A DNA stretch of 64,000 nucleotides from Burkholderia sp. WP9 (GCF_900104795.1 NZ_FNTG01000001.1:1736001-1800000); one strand, 5' to 3'. Numbered from the stretch's first letter, positions 45,275 through 54,254 are shown. Made by a program: numbers and translations. Notes: generated by a model not told the origin, from the letters alone.

Positions 45275-46673
45275 TGAAGCCTCCGCCAAACCCGCCACCA
45301 CCACCGCCGAAGCCGCCACCGCCGCCCGATCCGCCAAAGCCGCCGCCGAAGCCCGCGTTGCCGAACGCATTGTTTGCCTCGCCGCCGCCGAGCGCCTGGC
45401 GGAAACGCGCCAGCTTCGGCGAATGCGGATGAATGCCGAGCGAGACCCAGTTGTCGAGCTCGTCGCCTTCGGCGGTCAGGATCGGCTCGTAGCGATACAA
45501 CTCCTGCGTGGCGATGATGTTGTCGGACAGCCCCGTCACTTCGGTGATCGACAGGATCCGACGGCGGCCGTTGGAGAGCCGGCCGATCTGCACGATGAAG
45601 TCGATCGCATTGGCGATCTGGCGGCGCAGGCTCGACTCGGTGCCCTGGAAGCCCGCGAAGCCCGCCAGCATTTCGAGCCGGTACAGACATTCGCGCGGCG
45701 AGCTCGCGTGCACGGTGCCCATCGAGCCGTCGTGCCCGGTGTTCATCGCCTGCAGCATTTCGAGCACCTCGCCGCCGCGCACTTCGCCGACGATGATGCG
45801 GTCCGGCCGCATCCGCAAGGTATTGCGCAGCAGGTCGCGAATCGTCACGACGCCCGCGCCGTCGAAGCCGCCCGGCCGGCTTTCCAGCCGCACCACGTGC
45901 GGATGGTTCAGCGACAGTTCGGCGGTGTCCTCGATGGTCACGACCCGCTCCGGCTCAGGAATATGAAACGCCAGCGCATTGAGCAGCGACGTCTTGCCCG
46001 AGCTCGTGCCGCCCGACACCAGCACGTTGCAGCGCGCCGCCACCGCGGCTTCGAGCAACGCGCCGATCTCCGGACTGTAGGTGCCGTTGCCGAGCAGATC
46101 GTCGGGCCGCATCGGATCTTTACGGAATTTGCGGATCGAGACGATCGGTCCGTCGATCGAGAGCGGCTCGATCACCACGTTCACACGGCCGCCGTTCGGC
46201 AGACGCGCATCGACCATCGGATTCGATTCGTCCAGACGTCGGCCGATCGGCGCGAGAATGCGCCGCACGATCCGCAGCAGATGCGCGTTGTCGGCAAAGC
46301 GCACCTGAATGCGCGTCAGAATGCCGTGGCGCGACACGTACACGTCGTTGTAGCCGTTGATCAGAATGTCTTCGACGGCCGGATCGGCGAGCAGATCCTC
46401 GATCGGACCGAAGCCCGCGAGTTCCTTGGTCAGCGCCTCCGCGATCAGGCGCACTTCGCTCTCGTTGATCGGTATGCGGCGCAGCCTGACGAAGCTGTCC
46501 ATCTCCAGATCGACGAACTGGTTGATCGCGTTACGCGACCAGCGGCCGAACTCGGAGCCGAGTTCCTCGATACGCGTGAGCAGATGTTCGTGCGCCGCGT
46601 TCTTGATGTCCTGGAACTGCTGGCTATGCGCGAACGAAGGCGCGTCGTCGGCAAATTCGATTTCTTTTGCCAT
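45267..46673 (-). CDS. tadA: TadA/CpaF-type secretion ATPase
   Basis: A 468-residue hexameric ATPase driving Flp pilus assembly. Motifs: Walker A GGTSSGKTSLL, the Asp box VTIEDTAELSL, Walker B DRIIVGEVRGGE and the His box GTVHASS. An unusual Gly/Phe-rich tail of about 30 residues (GFGGGFGGSGGGGGF and more) follows the domain and is absent in most TadA proteins. It overlaps tadB by 8 bp and follows tadZ after 3 bp. Confidence 0.95.
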   Translation of the reverse strand: MAKEIEFADDAPSFAHSQQFQDIKNAAHEHLLTRIEELGSEFGRWSRNAINQFVDLEMDSFVRLRRIPINESEVRLIAEALTKELAGFGPIEDLLADPAVEDILINGYNDVYVSRHGILTRIQVRFADNAHLLRIVRRILAPIGRRLDESNPMVDARLPNGGRVNVVIEPLSIDGPIVSIRKFRKDPMRPDDLLGNGTYSPEIGALLEAAVAARCNVLVSGGTSSGKTSLLNALAFHIPEPERVVTIEDTAELSLNHPHVVRLESRPGGFDGAGVVTIRDLLRNTLRMRPDRIIVGEVRGGEVLEMLQAMNTGHDGSMGTVHASSPRECLYRLEMLAGFAGFQGTESSLRRQIANAIDFIVQIGRLSNGRRRILSITEVTGLSDNIIATQELYRYEPILTAEGDELDNWVSLGIHPHSPKLARFRQALGGGEANNAFGNAGFGGGFGGSGGGGGFGGGGGGFGGGFNV

Positions 46674-46676
46674 CGT

Positions 46677-47918
46677 CTATGACCGCTTGTGAGTGGTTGG
46701 AATGAGGCGCTTGAGCGCGCCGAGAGCCGATTTGCCGCGTGCCTGCGAAGCGGTGCGCGCGGCGCCGCCGAGCCGCTCGATCAACGGTTCGAGCGCGCGC
46801 ACATACGGATCGCGCGCGGCGACATCGACCAGCAGATGCCCCTGATTGACCGCCTGCCCAAGCGCGATACGCCGCTCCGGCAAGGTGGCGAGCAATGGAA
46901 TGTCCAGACGTTGCGCGATCTGCGCGGCGGCGAGACCGAGATCGGCGTCGAACTTGTTGACGATCAGCTGCACGTTCGAGGTATCCACGCCCTCTTCACG
47001 CAACGCGTCGAGCACGCCGACTGCCGATACGATCGAGGCCACGCCCTGATCGCACAGCAGCCAGGTTTCATCGGCGGCCTGCACGACATGGGCGATGAAC
47101 TCGCCATTGGTGAAGCCGCCGAGATCGACGATCTGCTGGTCGAAGAACGCCCGCAGGCGGCTCAGCAAACCGATCGACGACGAGTACGAGACCTCGCGCA
47201 TGTCCGCCAGATTCGGCGGCAGCGTGGTGAGCGCGAGGCCGCTCGCGTGGTGCGACAGCGCGGTATGCACGAAGGTCTGATCGAAGCGGCGCAGGTTGCG
47301 CACGGCTTCGACGAAATTGAATTCACTGCGCGTATTCAGGAGCAGCGACGCGTCCGCGGCCGGCAGGCCGAGATCGAGCAACGCCGCTTGCCGGCCCTGC
47401 GCGACATCGCGCCGTTGCAGCATCACCGAAAGATTCGCGGCCAGCGTGCTCACGCCCATGCCGACGCGCGCGCCCAGCAGCGCGGTGACATGGCCATGGC
47501 GGCTAACCGGCTCGACAAGGTTGTCGAGCACCTGGCGCGTGATTCGCAGAGCGTCTTCGCGGGGCGCCGTCAGATCGATGAAGTCGCGCACGCCGGCACG
47601 CAACGCGGCCAGCGCGCTTTCGGGTTCCGCGAGCGAGCCCAGCGCGACGATCTGCATGCTGGGATAAGCGGTGCGCACCGCGCTCGCGGCAGCGCTCGCC
47701 GCCGCGGCGCGGCCGCAGGAAAAATCGACGAACACCAGCGACGGATTCAGCGTCGCGATGCGCTGTGTCAGCATCGACGGATCGAGCGTGGCCACTTCGA
47801 CCACACCGGCGCCCACCAGCGTATCGGCGAGCCAATGCACGTGTTCGTCGGTTAGCGACGCGAACACGAAATAGTCGGTGACCGCCCGTTCAGTCAATGA
47901 ATGCGTTCTCGCGTTCAT
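46677..47918 (-). CDS. tadZ: TadZ/CpaE-like pilus localisation protein
   Basis: A 413-residue protein with an N-terminal receiver-like domain (residues 15-135) and a MinD/ParA-like C-terminal domain. The P-loop reads GARVGMGVSTLAANLS instead of the deviant Walker GGxGKTT, so ATP binding may be weak or lost, as in CpaE-like members. ATG 47918 has AGGAAG upstream. The protein should place the Tad machinery at the cell pole. Confidence 0.88.
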   Translation of the reverse strand: MNARTHSLTERAVTDYFVFASLTDEHVHWLADTLVGAGVVEVATLDPSMLTQRIATLNPSLVFVDFSCGRAAAASAAASAVRTAYPSMQIVALGSLAEPESALAALRAGVRDFIDLTAPREDALRITRQVLDNLVEPVSRHGHVTALLGARVGMGVSTLAANLSVMLQRRDVAQGRQAALLDLGLPAADASLLLNTRSEFNFVEAVRNLRRFDQTFVHTALSHHASGLALTTLPPNLADMREVSYSSSIGLLSRLRAFFDQQIVDLGGFTNGEFIAHVVQAADETWLLCDQGVASIVSAVGVLDALREEGVDTSNVQLIVNKFDADLGLAAAQIAQRLDIPLLATLPERRIALGQAVNQGHLLVDVAARDPYVRALEPLIERLGGAARTASQARGKSALGALKRLIPTTHKRS

Positions 47919-48050
47919 GTTGGACTTCCTTATGCGGCATAGGCGACAAAGCCCCCGCGTCGTACTGCTTGCCGGCGGACGCGCGCGGTTCGCGCGCACG
48001 CCGGCTCACCCCTGTATTCATCCGGCGCACTGCAAGAGCGCCTGCCGGCT

Positions 48051-49466
48051 TCACTTCGAAAATCCCGGCGACGAATCGCGCGCCGCCACGCCGCCGATCA
48101 GCGAGCGCCACACCGGCCCATTGCGCTGCTCGGACTGCTCGCCCGGCGTCGACGGCAAGGTCGCGCCCTTGGCGAGCGGCGAGACCAGATGCGGCGTCAC
48201 GATGATCACCAGCTCTTTCTCGTTCTGCTGGTAGTTCAGCTGTTTGAAGAACGTCCCGATCACGGGAAGGTCGCCGAGCAACGGCACCTTCGAGACATTC
48301 GACGCCGTCTCGCGGTCGATCAGCCCGCCGATCACGAAGCTCTCGCCATCGCCGAGTTCGACGGTGGTGTCCGCTCTCCGCGTGATGAACGCGGGCACCG
48401 ACACGCCGCTGATCGTCACCGCGTTGGCGAAGTCCAGCTGGCTCGCCTCCGGCGCCACTTTCAGGGCGATGCGCTGCGGGCTCAAGACGGTCGGCGTGAG
48501 CGTGAGTCCAATGCCGTACGGCTTGAATTCGATCGAAGTCGTACCGAGCGCCTGCGGCACCGGAATCGGCACCTCGCCGCCGGCGAGGAAACTCGCGCTC
48601 TGGCCTGACAACGCGACCAGAGTCGGCTCCGCGAGCACCCGCGCGAGGTTGTTGCTCTCGAGCAGACTCAGGTTCGCGAACAACCCGTGCGTCGCGGAGT
48701 TGAAAATCAGGTTGAACGCCGACGAGATCGGCGTCACGCCGGTCAGACTCGGCGCCTGGCCCGCCGTCGCCGACACGGAAGTCAAAGCCGACGGCGCGAA
48801 CGAACCAAATGTGAAGCCGTTGTTCTGCTTGAAGAAGTTGAAGCCCACTTCCTTCAACACCGAACGGCTGAACTCGACCACCCGCACGTCCACCTGGACG
48901 ACTGCGCGGCTCGCCACCCTGGACGTGTCGAATACCGAACCGTCCTTGCCGAGCGAGCCCTCGGCCGTGACCACGGCGCGCTGGTGAGCCTCCATCGTCG
49001 CGGACGTGCCGGACACCACGGCCGTGCCGCCGAGCACTTTCACAGCCGGCGTGTCGGGTCCCAGCAACGACGCGGCGGCCGGTGTGGTCACGTCGACCGT
49101 GTATTGCAGCGGCGCTTCGCGCTCGCGCGCCCACAACATCAGGTTGGTCGTCCCCGCGGCCTTGCCGACCAGCAGCACGCCGCCGCGCTTGTCGCCCTTG
49201 ATGATCAGCACGTCGGCCACCGACGGGTCGCCAATCGCGACACGTTGCAGCGTGTGGCCGACGGCGATTTGCTGCTGCGCGCCGACCGTCAGCGCAATGG
49301 TCTGCCCAGGCGCGGCGGTCGCTGGCTGGGCCGATTGACCCGCTTGTGCCGCTTGTGCCGCTTGCCCGCGCTGCACCGGCCCCGCTGCATCGGTCGCCGC
49401 CGATACGGCCAGCAAGACCACCCCCAGCCACGCCGTCTTGCGGAAAACAAAAATCCGTTCTGTCAT
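48051..49466 (-). CDS. CpaC/RcpA outer-membrane secretin of the tad locus
   Basis: A 471-residue secretin with signal peptide, N-terminal T2SS/T3SS pilus domain (ALTVGAQQQIAVGHTLQRV, about 60-80) and secretin domain at about 250-430 with VPLLGDLPVIGTFFKQLNYQ and ELVIIVTPHLVSPL at the end. It forms the outer-membrane ring for Flp pili. The gap to tadZ (132 bp) is longer than elsewhere in the cluster. Confidence 0.92.
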   Translation of the reverse strand: MTERIFVFRKTAWLGVVLLAVSAATDAAGPVQRGQAAQAAQAGQSAQPATAAPGQTIALTVGAQQQIAVGHTLQRVAIGDPSVADVLIIKGDKRGGVLLVGKAAGTTNLMLWAREREAPLQYTVDVTTPAAASLLGPDTPAVKVLGGTAVVSGTSATMEAHQRAVVTAEGSLGKDGSVFDTSRVASRAVVQVDVRVVEFSRSVLKEVGFNFFKQNNGFTFGSFAPSALTSVSATAGQAPSLTGVTPISSAFNLIFNSATHGLFANLSLLESNNLARVLAEPTLVALSGQSASFLAGGEVPIPVPQALGTTSIEFKPYGIGLTLTPTVLSPQRIALKVAPEASQLDFANAVTISGVSVPAFITRRADTTVELGDGESFVIGGLIDRETASNVSKVPLLGDLPVIGTFFKQLNYQQNEKELVIIVTPHLVSPLAKGATLPSTPGEQSEQRNGPVWRSLIGGVAARDSSPGFSK

Positions 49467-49508
49467 GTAGTTATGGACGCGACCGGCCGCCCGCTCCCTG
49501 AAACTGCT

Positions 49509-50459
49509 TTACCAGGCGACCGTCTCGGCGCGCCCACCCCGTATCACTTCGATACCGCTCTTTGTACTGTTGGTATTGCCGGCCACGCGCGTCGGCAGCA
49601 CGCGCGGAAGCGGCGGCAGCCGTGCGGCGGCGCCGGCGCTGCCAGCGTTCACGCTGCCCGACAAGGTGTCGAGCGCCACGCCGGCTGCGGCGCGGGTCGA
49701 ATCCTGAAGCGGCGCGCCAGTGCCCGCCTGGGCCGCCGTCTTCAGCACGCCCGGATAAGCCGGCAAAACGCTTTGATCGACTACTTCGGCATCCTTTGGA
49801 TTACGCAACGCGAAGATCAGACGGCCGGCGCTCTCGGCGAGCGTTAGACGATCCACATCGGCGACCGGCACGGCGAGCACCGCCGTTCGAACCATGCCGT
49901 TCGGATCGCCCGCACTGTCGCCGCTCGCGGTGGCGTTGCCGAACGCCAGCACGCGCACTTTCGACATCAGCAGACGCGCCTGGGTCCGGTCGATTTCGCC
50001 GCCGTTCCCCATGCTGCCGCCGTCGCGCTTGAGCGTAAAAAATACGTCGACGAAATTGCCCGGCCGCAGACGGTTGCCGACCGCGTTGCCTTCGTCCACC
50101 CTTACGGCGAGCGCGCGCTCGCCCGGTTCGACGCGCTCCGCGAGCCCCGACGACAACTGGCTTTCCAGCACTGGCGAGTCCGCGCCGATCTCCGCGTTCG
50201 GCACGCGCCCGGCCAGTTGCGCCGGCTCCGTGAAGGCGCCGTTCGGATTGATCGGCAGCGATTGCACGCGCAGATCGTCGGGGGTAATGGCTTTGCCCGC
50301 CGTCAGCGTGCGGGTCGCCACCACCACCGGAAAACTCGCATGCGTGGCGGGCGTGACGGCCACGGGCGCCGGGCGGCGCGACAGTGTCCACGCGAACATC
50401 CCGAGCACGAGCGCCACCACGATCAATACACCGGCAAAAATTCTGGTCAGATTCGGCAT
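49509..50459 (-). CDS. cpaB: CpaB/RcpC Flp pilus assembly protein
   Basis: A 316-residue protein with one N-terminal membrane segment, a SAF domain (VATRTLTAGKAITPDDLRVQ, about 48-110) and a C-terminal RcpC domain (GNRLRPGNFVDVFFTLKRDG). The last 60 residues are Ala/Arg-rich. It supports secretin assembly in the periplasm. The next gene, the secretin, starts 42 bp downstream. Confidence 0.9.
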   Translation of the reverse strand: MPNLTRIFAGVLIVVALVLGMFAWTLSRRPAPVAVTPATHASFPVVVATRTLTAGKAITPDDLRVQSLPINPNGAFTEPAQLAGRVPNAEIGADSPVLESQLSSGLAERVEPGERALAVRVDEGNAVGNRLRPGNFVDVFFTLKRDGGSMGNGGEIDRTQARLLMSKVRVLAFGNATASGDSAGDPNGMVRTAVLAVPVADVDRLTLAESAGRLIFALRNPKDAEVVDQSVLPAYPGVLKTAAQAGTGAPLQDSTRAAAGVALDTLSGSVNAGSAGAAARLPPLPRVLPTRVAGNTNSTKSGIEVIRGGRAETVAW

Positions 50460-50550
50460 GACGATGGGCTGCTTCGATTAAACGATGCGGTGCCGTGCGC
50501 GCGTGCAATCACGCATTCACGGACGACGAGGCATGGAGCCGGCGCGCGCG

Positions 50551-51048
50551 TCACTGGATGTTCTCCGGATTGAGTTGTACGGTGGCGCTGCTCGACAACG
50601 ACTTCGGCACCACGATTCCCAGCAGCGGCAGGATCGGCACGATCGGATTCGCCTGATAGTTATAAGTGAGCAGCACGTTCACGCATTGCATGGCGCCGCC
50701 CGGCCCGCACGTCGCGGAAGACGGCGTGCATTGCATGGCCTGCACCAGTTTCGAGGCCACCAGCTTGGCCGCCGCGCAGGCCGCATTGCCGCGGTTGGTC
50801 AACGCGGTTTGCAGCGACGTGTTGCTCTGCCAGTTCAAGGCCGCGCGCGCGCCCTCTTCCGCGGCCAACGTCAGATTCTGCTGGGCCACGAGGATCAGGC
50901 TGAACGTGATGATCGCGTACAGGATCGCGAAGAAGAGCGGGAACACCAAGGCGAATTCAATCGCCGTGGCACCGCGCTGCGCCCGCGCTCCGCATTGATG
51001 GATTCGTTGGTGTTGCAAACATGCGCGCTGCATCGTGGCGGGCTTCAT
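50551..51048 (-). CDS. tadE: TadE-like pseudopilin
   Basis: A 165-residue protein with the TadE signature RGATAIEFALVFPLFFAILY at about residues 25-44, which provides the prepilin cleavage region and membrane helix, then an aliphatic periplasmic domain with four cysteines (disulfides likely). The ATG at 51048 overlaps the prepilin peptidase stop as ATGA and has GGAGG upstream. Confidence 0.88.
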   Translation of the reverse strand: MKPATMQRACLQHQRIHQCGARAQRGATAIEFALVFPLFFAILYAIITFSLILVAQQNLTLAAEEGARAALNWQSNTSLQTALTNRGNAACAAAKLVASKLVQAMQCTPSSATCGPGGAMQCVNVLLTYNYQANPIVPILPLLGIVVPKSLSSSATVQLNPENIQ

Positions 51049-51545
51049 CGCAGTCCTCCGGCCATGCCATGCAGCACGAGCCAGCCGCTCGCGGCCACGG
51101 TGAGACACGCGGCGTACGGCGTGGATGCTTTACCGGCAAGTTCGAAGGTCGCGCCGGATCGACGGACAAGACTCATGAGCCGCGTGCGCGTCTTGATCAG
51201 CAGCCAGAGCGCATGCACGCCGGCTGCAAGACTCGCGGCCATCCACAGACCGGGCAACGCCTGCATACCGCACCACGCACCCAGCACGGCGAAGATCTTG
51301 ACGTCGGCGGCGCCCATGACACCGAGCGCAAAAAACGGCAGCAACGCAGCGAGACCAATCAGTGCCCCAATACCCGCGTGAGCAGGGGAAATGCCGAAAG
51401 GCCCGCATTTAAATAGCGCGCAGCCGAATGCCGCGGCTAAACCCGCCACGACAATCGAATTGGATATACGCCGCCAGCGGCAATCGCTAATCGCGACTAC
51501 CGCGGCCCAGGCGATAAATAACATAATGCCAACGAAAACATTCAT
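51045..51545 (-). CDS. tadV: TadV/CpaA prepilin peptidase
   Basis: A 166-residue polytopic aspartic protease that processes Flp and TadE prepilins. Catalytic aspartates are visible at D21 (SDCRWRRISN) and D81 (GAADVKIFAVLGAW), in the TadV/CpaA pattern. ATG 51545 is chosen; an in-frame start at 51590 would place the palindrome at 51574 inside the gene. Confidence 0.87.
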   Translation of the reverse strand: MNVFVGIMLFIAWAAVVAISDCRWRRISNSIVVAGLAAAFGCALFKCGPFGISPAHAGIGALIGLAALLPFFALGVMGAADVKIFAVLGAWCGMQALPGLWMAASLAAGVHALWLLIKTRTRLMSLVRRSGATFELAGKASTPYAACLTVAASGWLVLHGMAGGLR

Positions 51546-51573
51546 TTCGCGCTCGACAGGCAAAGCTACGCCC

Positions 51574-51596
51574 TGCGAATTGCAATGCAATTCGCA
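51574..51596. repeat. perfect 23-bp palindrome between flp and tadV
   Basis: TGCGAATTGCA-A-TGCAATTCGCA. The sequence lies 29 bp before the tadV ATG and 110 bp past the flp stop. As RNA it forms an 8-bp stem with a 5-nt loop and no T-run. It could reduce read-through from flp, stabilise flp mRNA ends, or bind a regulator. Confidence 0.7.
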
Positions 51597-51705
51597 TTAA
51601 TCATTCAGCGATGCGTAATACGTCAGCGAAACGAGCGGCCGCCGGAACGACGACCGCTACGCCCAACCGCTTTGCATAACGCTTACGGTTTGCCCTTGAC
51701 GATCA

Positions 51706-51873
51706 TTACGTGGTGATCAGGCTGGCGACTTTGTTCATCACAGTCGAGATATTCGAGCCGACAGTCCCCACCGCCCCAGCGATGACGAGCACGACAAGCC
51801 CCGCGATCAGGCCATATTCAATGGCGGTCACGCCTTTGTTGTCGTTCAGAAAACGTTGTGTGAATTTTTTCAT
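51706..51873 (-). CDS. flp: Flp-type pilin
   Basis: A 55-residue pilin subunit, read directly: MKKFTQRFLNDNKG then VTAIEYGLIAGLVVLVIAG. Cleavage after Gly14 leaves a mature form with the required glutamate at +5 (E19), and the rest is a hydrophobic helix with a short tail. GAGGG precedes the ATG at 51873. It is the first gene of the minus-strand tad locus. Confidence 0.95.
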   Translation of the reverse strand: MKKFTQRFLNDNKGVTAIEYGLIAGLVVLVIAGAVGTVGSNISTVMNKVASLITT

Positions 51874-52276
51874 GTGAACCCTCGGACTTCATTTATTTCA
51901 TTCGTGTACGTGCTGCATCGGTCGGTGGAGTACCCGAGTGCGCGAACCGTTGGTCTCTCATTCCCGGTTCTTTTGTTGCACCGCAGTAGCTTCACCTTGC
52001 AGCCGCCGTCAGTAAAACGGATGCTTATGAGCTGTCTGTTCGATAAGCCACCTCCCTCGTCAATCTCCGATGCTTTCGGGTTTTATAGCCGAACAATGAT
52101 ATTTAAGCAATTGTTCGCTGCCCCGATGCTCGTCACGTGTGCGTTTTATCCGCTCGATCAGATTAACGGCAGTCCGTGCGTTGCAGCACATAGGTATAAC
52201 CATGAGTTAGATTCGCTCCACTAATTATTTGTTTGAACAGAACGTTTCAAGCGCGCGGACCCGTTTCGCGCACCTG

Positions 52277-52336
52277 CGTTACGTCGTACAGCGTAACGGC
52301 GCGCGCGGCTCGTTACGTTACGCCGCCTGCGTAACC
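52277..52336. promoter_or_regulatory. cluster of CGTTACG/CGTAACG sites, candidate enhancer
   Basis: Half-sites lie at 52277-52283 (CGTTACG), 52292-52298 (CGTAACG), 52311-52317 and 52316-52322 (overlapping CGTTACG) and 52330-52336 (CGTAACC). They pair into two inverted repeats with centres about 38 bp apart. The cluster lies 130-190 bp before the sigma-54 promoter, the usual place for an enhancer-binding protein. Confidence 0.55.
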
Positions 52337-52464
52337 ACCCCCGCGCATCGCATTTTGCGAGCCCATTCTGATTCAGCGCGCATTCCATCAACTTCTCGCA
52401 AAGCCTTATCGGATAAGGCGCGGCGCGACACCTCGAGAAAATCCTCCGCATCGCTCAAGCGAAA

Positions 52465-52480
52465 TGGCACGGCTCGTGCA
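52465..52480 (+). promoter_or_regulatory. sigma-54 promoter of the first collagen-like lipoprotein gene
   Basis: TGGCACG-GCTC-GTGCA matches the consensus TGGCACG-N4-TTGCA with one mismatch and has the invariant GG/GC spaced by 10. Transcription would begin near 52491, about 39 nt before the ATG at 52530. Confidence 0.8.
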
Positions 52481-52529
52481 GAGATAGGCACGCAGCAACA
52501 TCCAACAACACATGCGATTCGAGGGCGAC

Positions 52530-54077
52530 ATGAACATTCAAACGACCAACACGACGATACGGGCAACCCTGATTGCGGCCAGCGTAGCCGCGATGCTTTC
52601 TCTCGGTGCTTGCGGCGGCTCCGGCAGCCTGAGTTCCGGCACCGGCAGCAACGGTAGCGGCTCCGCGGGAGGCACACTGTCCACCTCGGGTGGCGGCAGT
52701 GGTTCGATGGGTTCGGGCGGCTCGGGCTCGGGCTCGGGCACCACCACCGGCAGCAACGGCTCGGGAACGTCGGGCACGGGAACAGGCAACGGAACCGGAA
52801 CGGGAACGGGCACCACCGCGGTCGCCAACGCGCTCGGCACGGTCGCGGGCAATACGGGCGGCGTGGTCAGCGACGTCGGCTCGACGGTCGGCAGCATCGG
52901 CACCGTGATCGGCTCGCAGACCTTGCCCGGCGTCAGCTCGCAAACCACGCAGGCCGCCGGCGGCATCGTCCAGCAAGTCGGCGCGGCCGTGTCCACGCTC
53001 GGCGGCGGGGTGTCGCAAGGGCTCGGCCAACTCGGCACCGGCGGCAACGCGGTCGGCACGACGGTCTCGAGCCTGGGAGGGGTCGTGGGTCATGTCGGCG
53101 GCGCGGTGACGGATGCGGGCAACCTCGTGACGAGCCTCGGCAGCGGCCCGCTCGCTCCGCTGTCGGCGATCACCTCGCCGCTCGGCGGCGTCGTCAACAC
53201 GCTCGGCGGCGCGCTCACCAATGGCGGCAGCACGCTCACCACCGCCCTCTCGACGGGCCCGGTCCAGCAAGTCACGCAAACCCTCAGCACCGCAATCACG
53301 CCGATTACGTCGATGGTCGCCGCGACCACGCAGACGGTCGGCAACACCACCGGCCTCGGCGCACCGCTGAACGGCCTGCTCTCGGCGGTCGGCGGCGGTC
53401 TCGGCAAAGCCGGCGCGCTGTTGACCGCGACCGGCGGCAACCCGGTCACGGCTGCACTCGGCCACACGGTGACCGACACCGGGACGACAGTCGCTTCGGT
53501 GGGCGGCCTGCTCACGGGTGGCAGCGGCGGCAATCCGCTCGCTCCGCTGACCAGCGCACTCGGCGGCCTGACCGGCGGCACCAGCAGCGGTCCGCTCGCT
53601 CCGCTGACCAGCGCGCTCGGCGGCCTGACTGGCGGCACCAGCAGCGGTCCGCTCGCTCTGGTGACCGGCGTGCTCGGCGGCCTGACCGGCGGCACCAGCA
53701 GCGGCCCGCTCGCTCCGGTCACCGGCGTGCTCAGCAGCGTGACAGGCGCAGTTGGCGGCGCAGCCAGCGGCGGCAGCCCGCTCGCACCCGTCACCGGCCT
53801 ACTTTCGAGCGTGACGAGCGGCCTCTCCGGCGCGGCAGGCGGCAGCAGCGGCCCGCTCGCTCCGGTCACCGGCTTGCTGACGAGCGTGACGGGCGCGCTT
53901 GGCAGCGTCACGACCACGGCGAGCGCCACGCCGACTACGACGACCACGGCCGCCTCCACCAGCTCGGGCGCAGGTCTGTCGCTGTCGACCAGCACGGGTA
54001 AAGGCACGACAGGCAATCCGCTCGCACCGGTGACCTCGCTCGTCGGCGGCCTGCTCGGCGGATTGGGCAAGAAGTAA
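52530..54077 (+). CDS. repeat-rich collagen-like surface lipoprotein
   Basis: A 515-residue protein with signal peptide and lipobox (SLGAC, cysteine 28). It is almost entirely Gly, Ser, Thr, Ala, Val and Leu. A Gly/Ser-rich linker of about 70 residues is followed by amphipathic TVGSIGTVIGSQ-type repeats and, at about residues 335-395, 19-residue repeats (PLAPLTSALGGLTGGTSSG). Relatives are annotated as collagen-like, but the Gly-x-y collagen periodicity is not strict. No TPS or autotransporter domain is visible. It is expressed from a sigma-54 promoter and followed by a paralogue. Confidence 0.85.
   Translation: MNIQTTNTTIRATLIAASVAAMLSLGACGGSGSLSSGTGSNGSGSAGGTLSTSGGGSGSMGSGGSGSGSGTTTGSNGSGTSGTGTGNGTGTGTGTTAVANALGTVAGNTGGVVSDVGSTVGSIGTVIGSQTLPGVSSQTTQAAGGIVQQVGAAVSTLGGGVSQGLGQLGTGGNAVGTTVSSLGGVVGHVGGAVTDAGNLVTSLGSGPLAPLSAITSPLGGVVNTLGGALTNGGSTLTTALSTGPVQQVTQTLSTAITPITSMVAATTQTVGNTTGLGAPLNGLLSAVGGGLGKAGALLTATGGNPVTAALGHTVTDTGTTVASVGGLLTGGSGGNPLAPLTSALGGLTGGTSSGPLAPLTSALGGLTGGTSSGPLALVTGVLGGLTGGTSSGPLAPVTGVLSSVTGAVGGAASGGSPLAPVTGLLSSVTSGLSGAAGGSSGPLAPVTGLLTSVTGALGSVTTTASATPTTTTTAASTSSGAGLSLSTSTGKGTTGNPLAPVTSLVGGLLGGLGKK
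53535..53740 (+). repeat. 57-bp tandem repeats in the lipoprotein gene
   Basis: Units starting at 53535, 53592, 53649 and 53706 have a period of 57 bp; the first two are nearly identical and the later ones diverge. Copy number is a likely source of length variation. Confidence 0.85.
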
Positions 54078-54120
54078 ACAGGACGTTCGGAAACAGCACA
54101 AAAACGTAGCGCGAGACCAA

Positions 54121-54152
54121 GCCGGAGCGCGGCCCGCCAGCCGTGCTCCGGC
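54121..54152. repeat. inverted repeat between the two lipoprotein genes
   Basis: GCCGGAGC and GCTCCGGC form a perfect 8-bp stem with a 16-nt loop, 43 bp after the first lipoprotein stop. No T-run follows, so termination would be partial at most. Confidence 0.5.
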
Positions 54153-54254
54153 ACTACCCGAAGCCGACTGAACTGGGCGCGCCGCTCAGACACCCGTTGC
54201 ACCGGCGCACTGAAACCAACGCACACGACATCCAGAAGACACGGAGGAGCACAC

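Larger units (their letters stand above)
51874..52529. other. divergent regulatory region between flp and the first lipoprotein gene
   Basis: No gene is supported in these 656 bp. It holds an 8-bp inverted repeat CGAACAAT/ATTGTTCG at 52090-52117, the clustered sites at 52277-52336 and the sigma-54 promoter at 52465-52480. I found no convincing sigma-54 promoter reading toward flp. Confidence 0.6.

Noticed and set aside
51874..52276. Sigma-54 promoter reading toward flp
   Set aside because: The best GG-N10-GC match on the minus strand (near 51980-51995) lacks nearly all other consensus bases.
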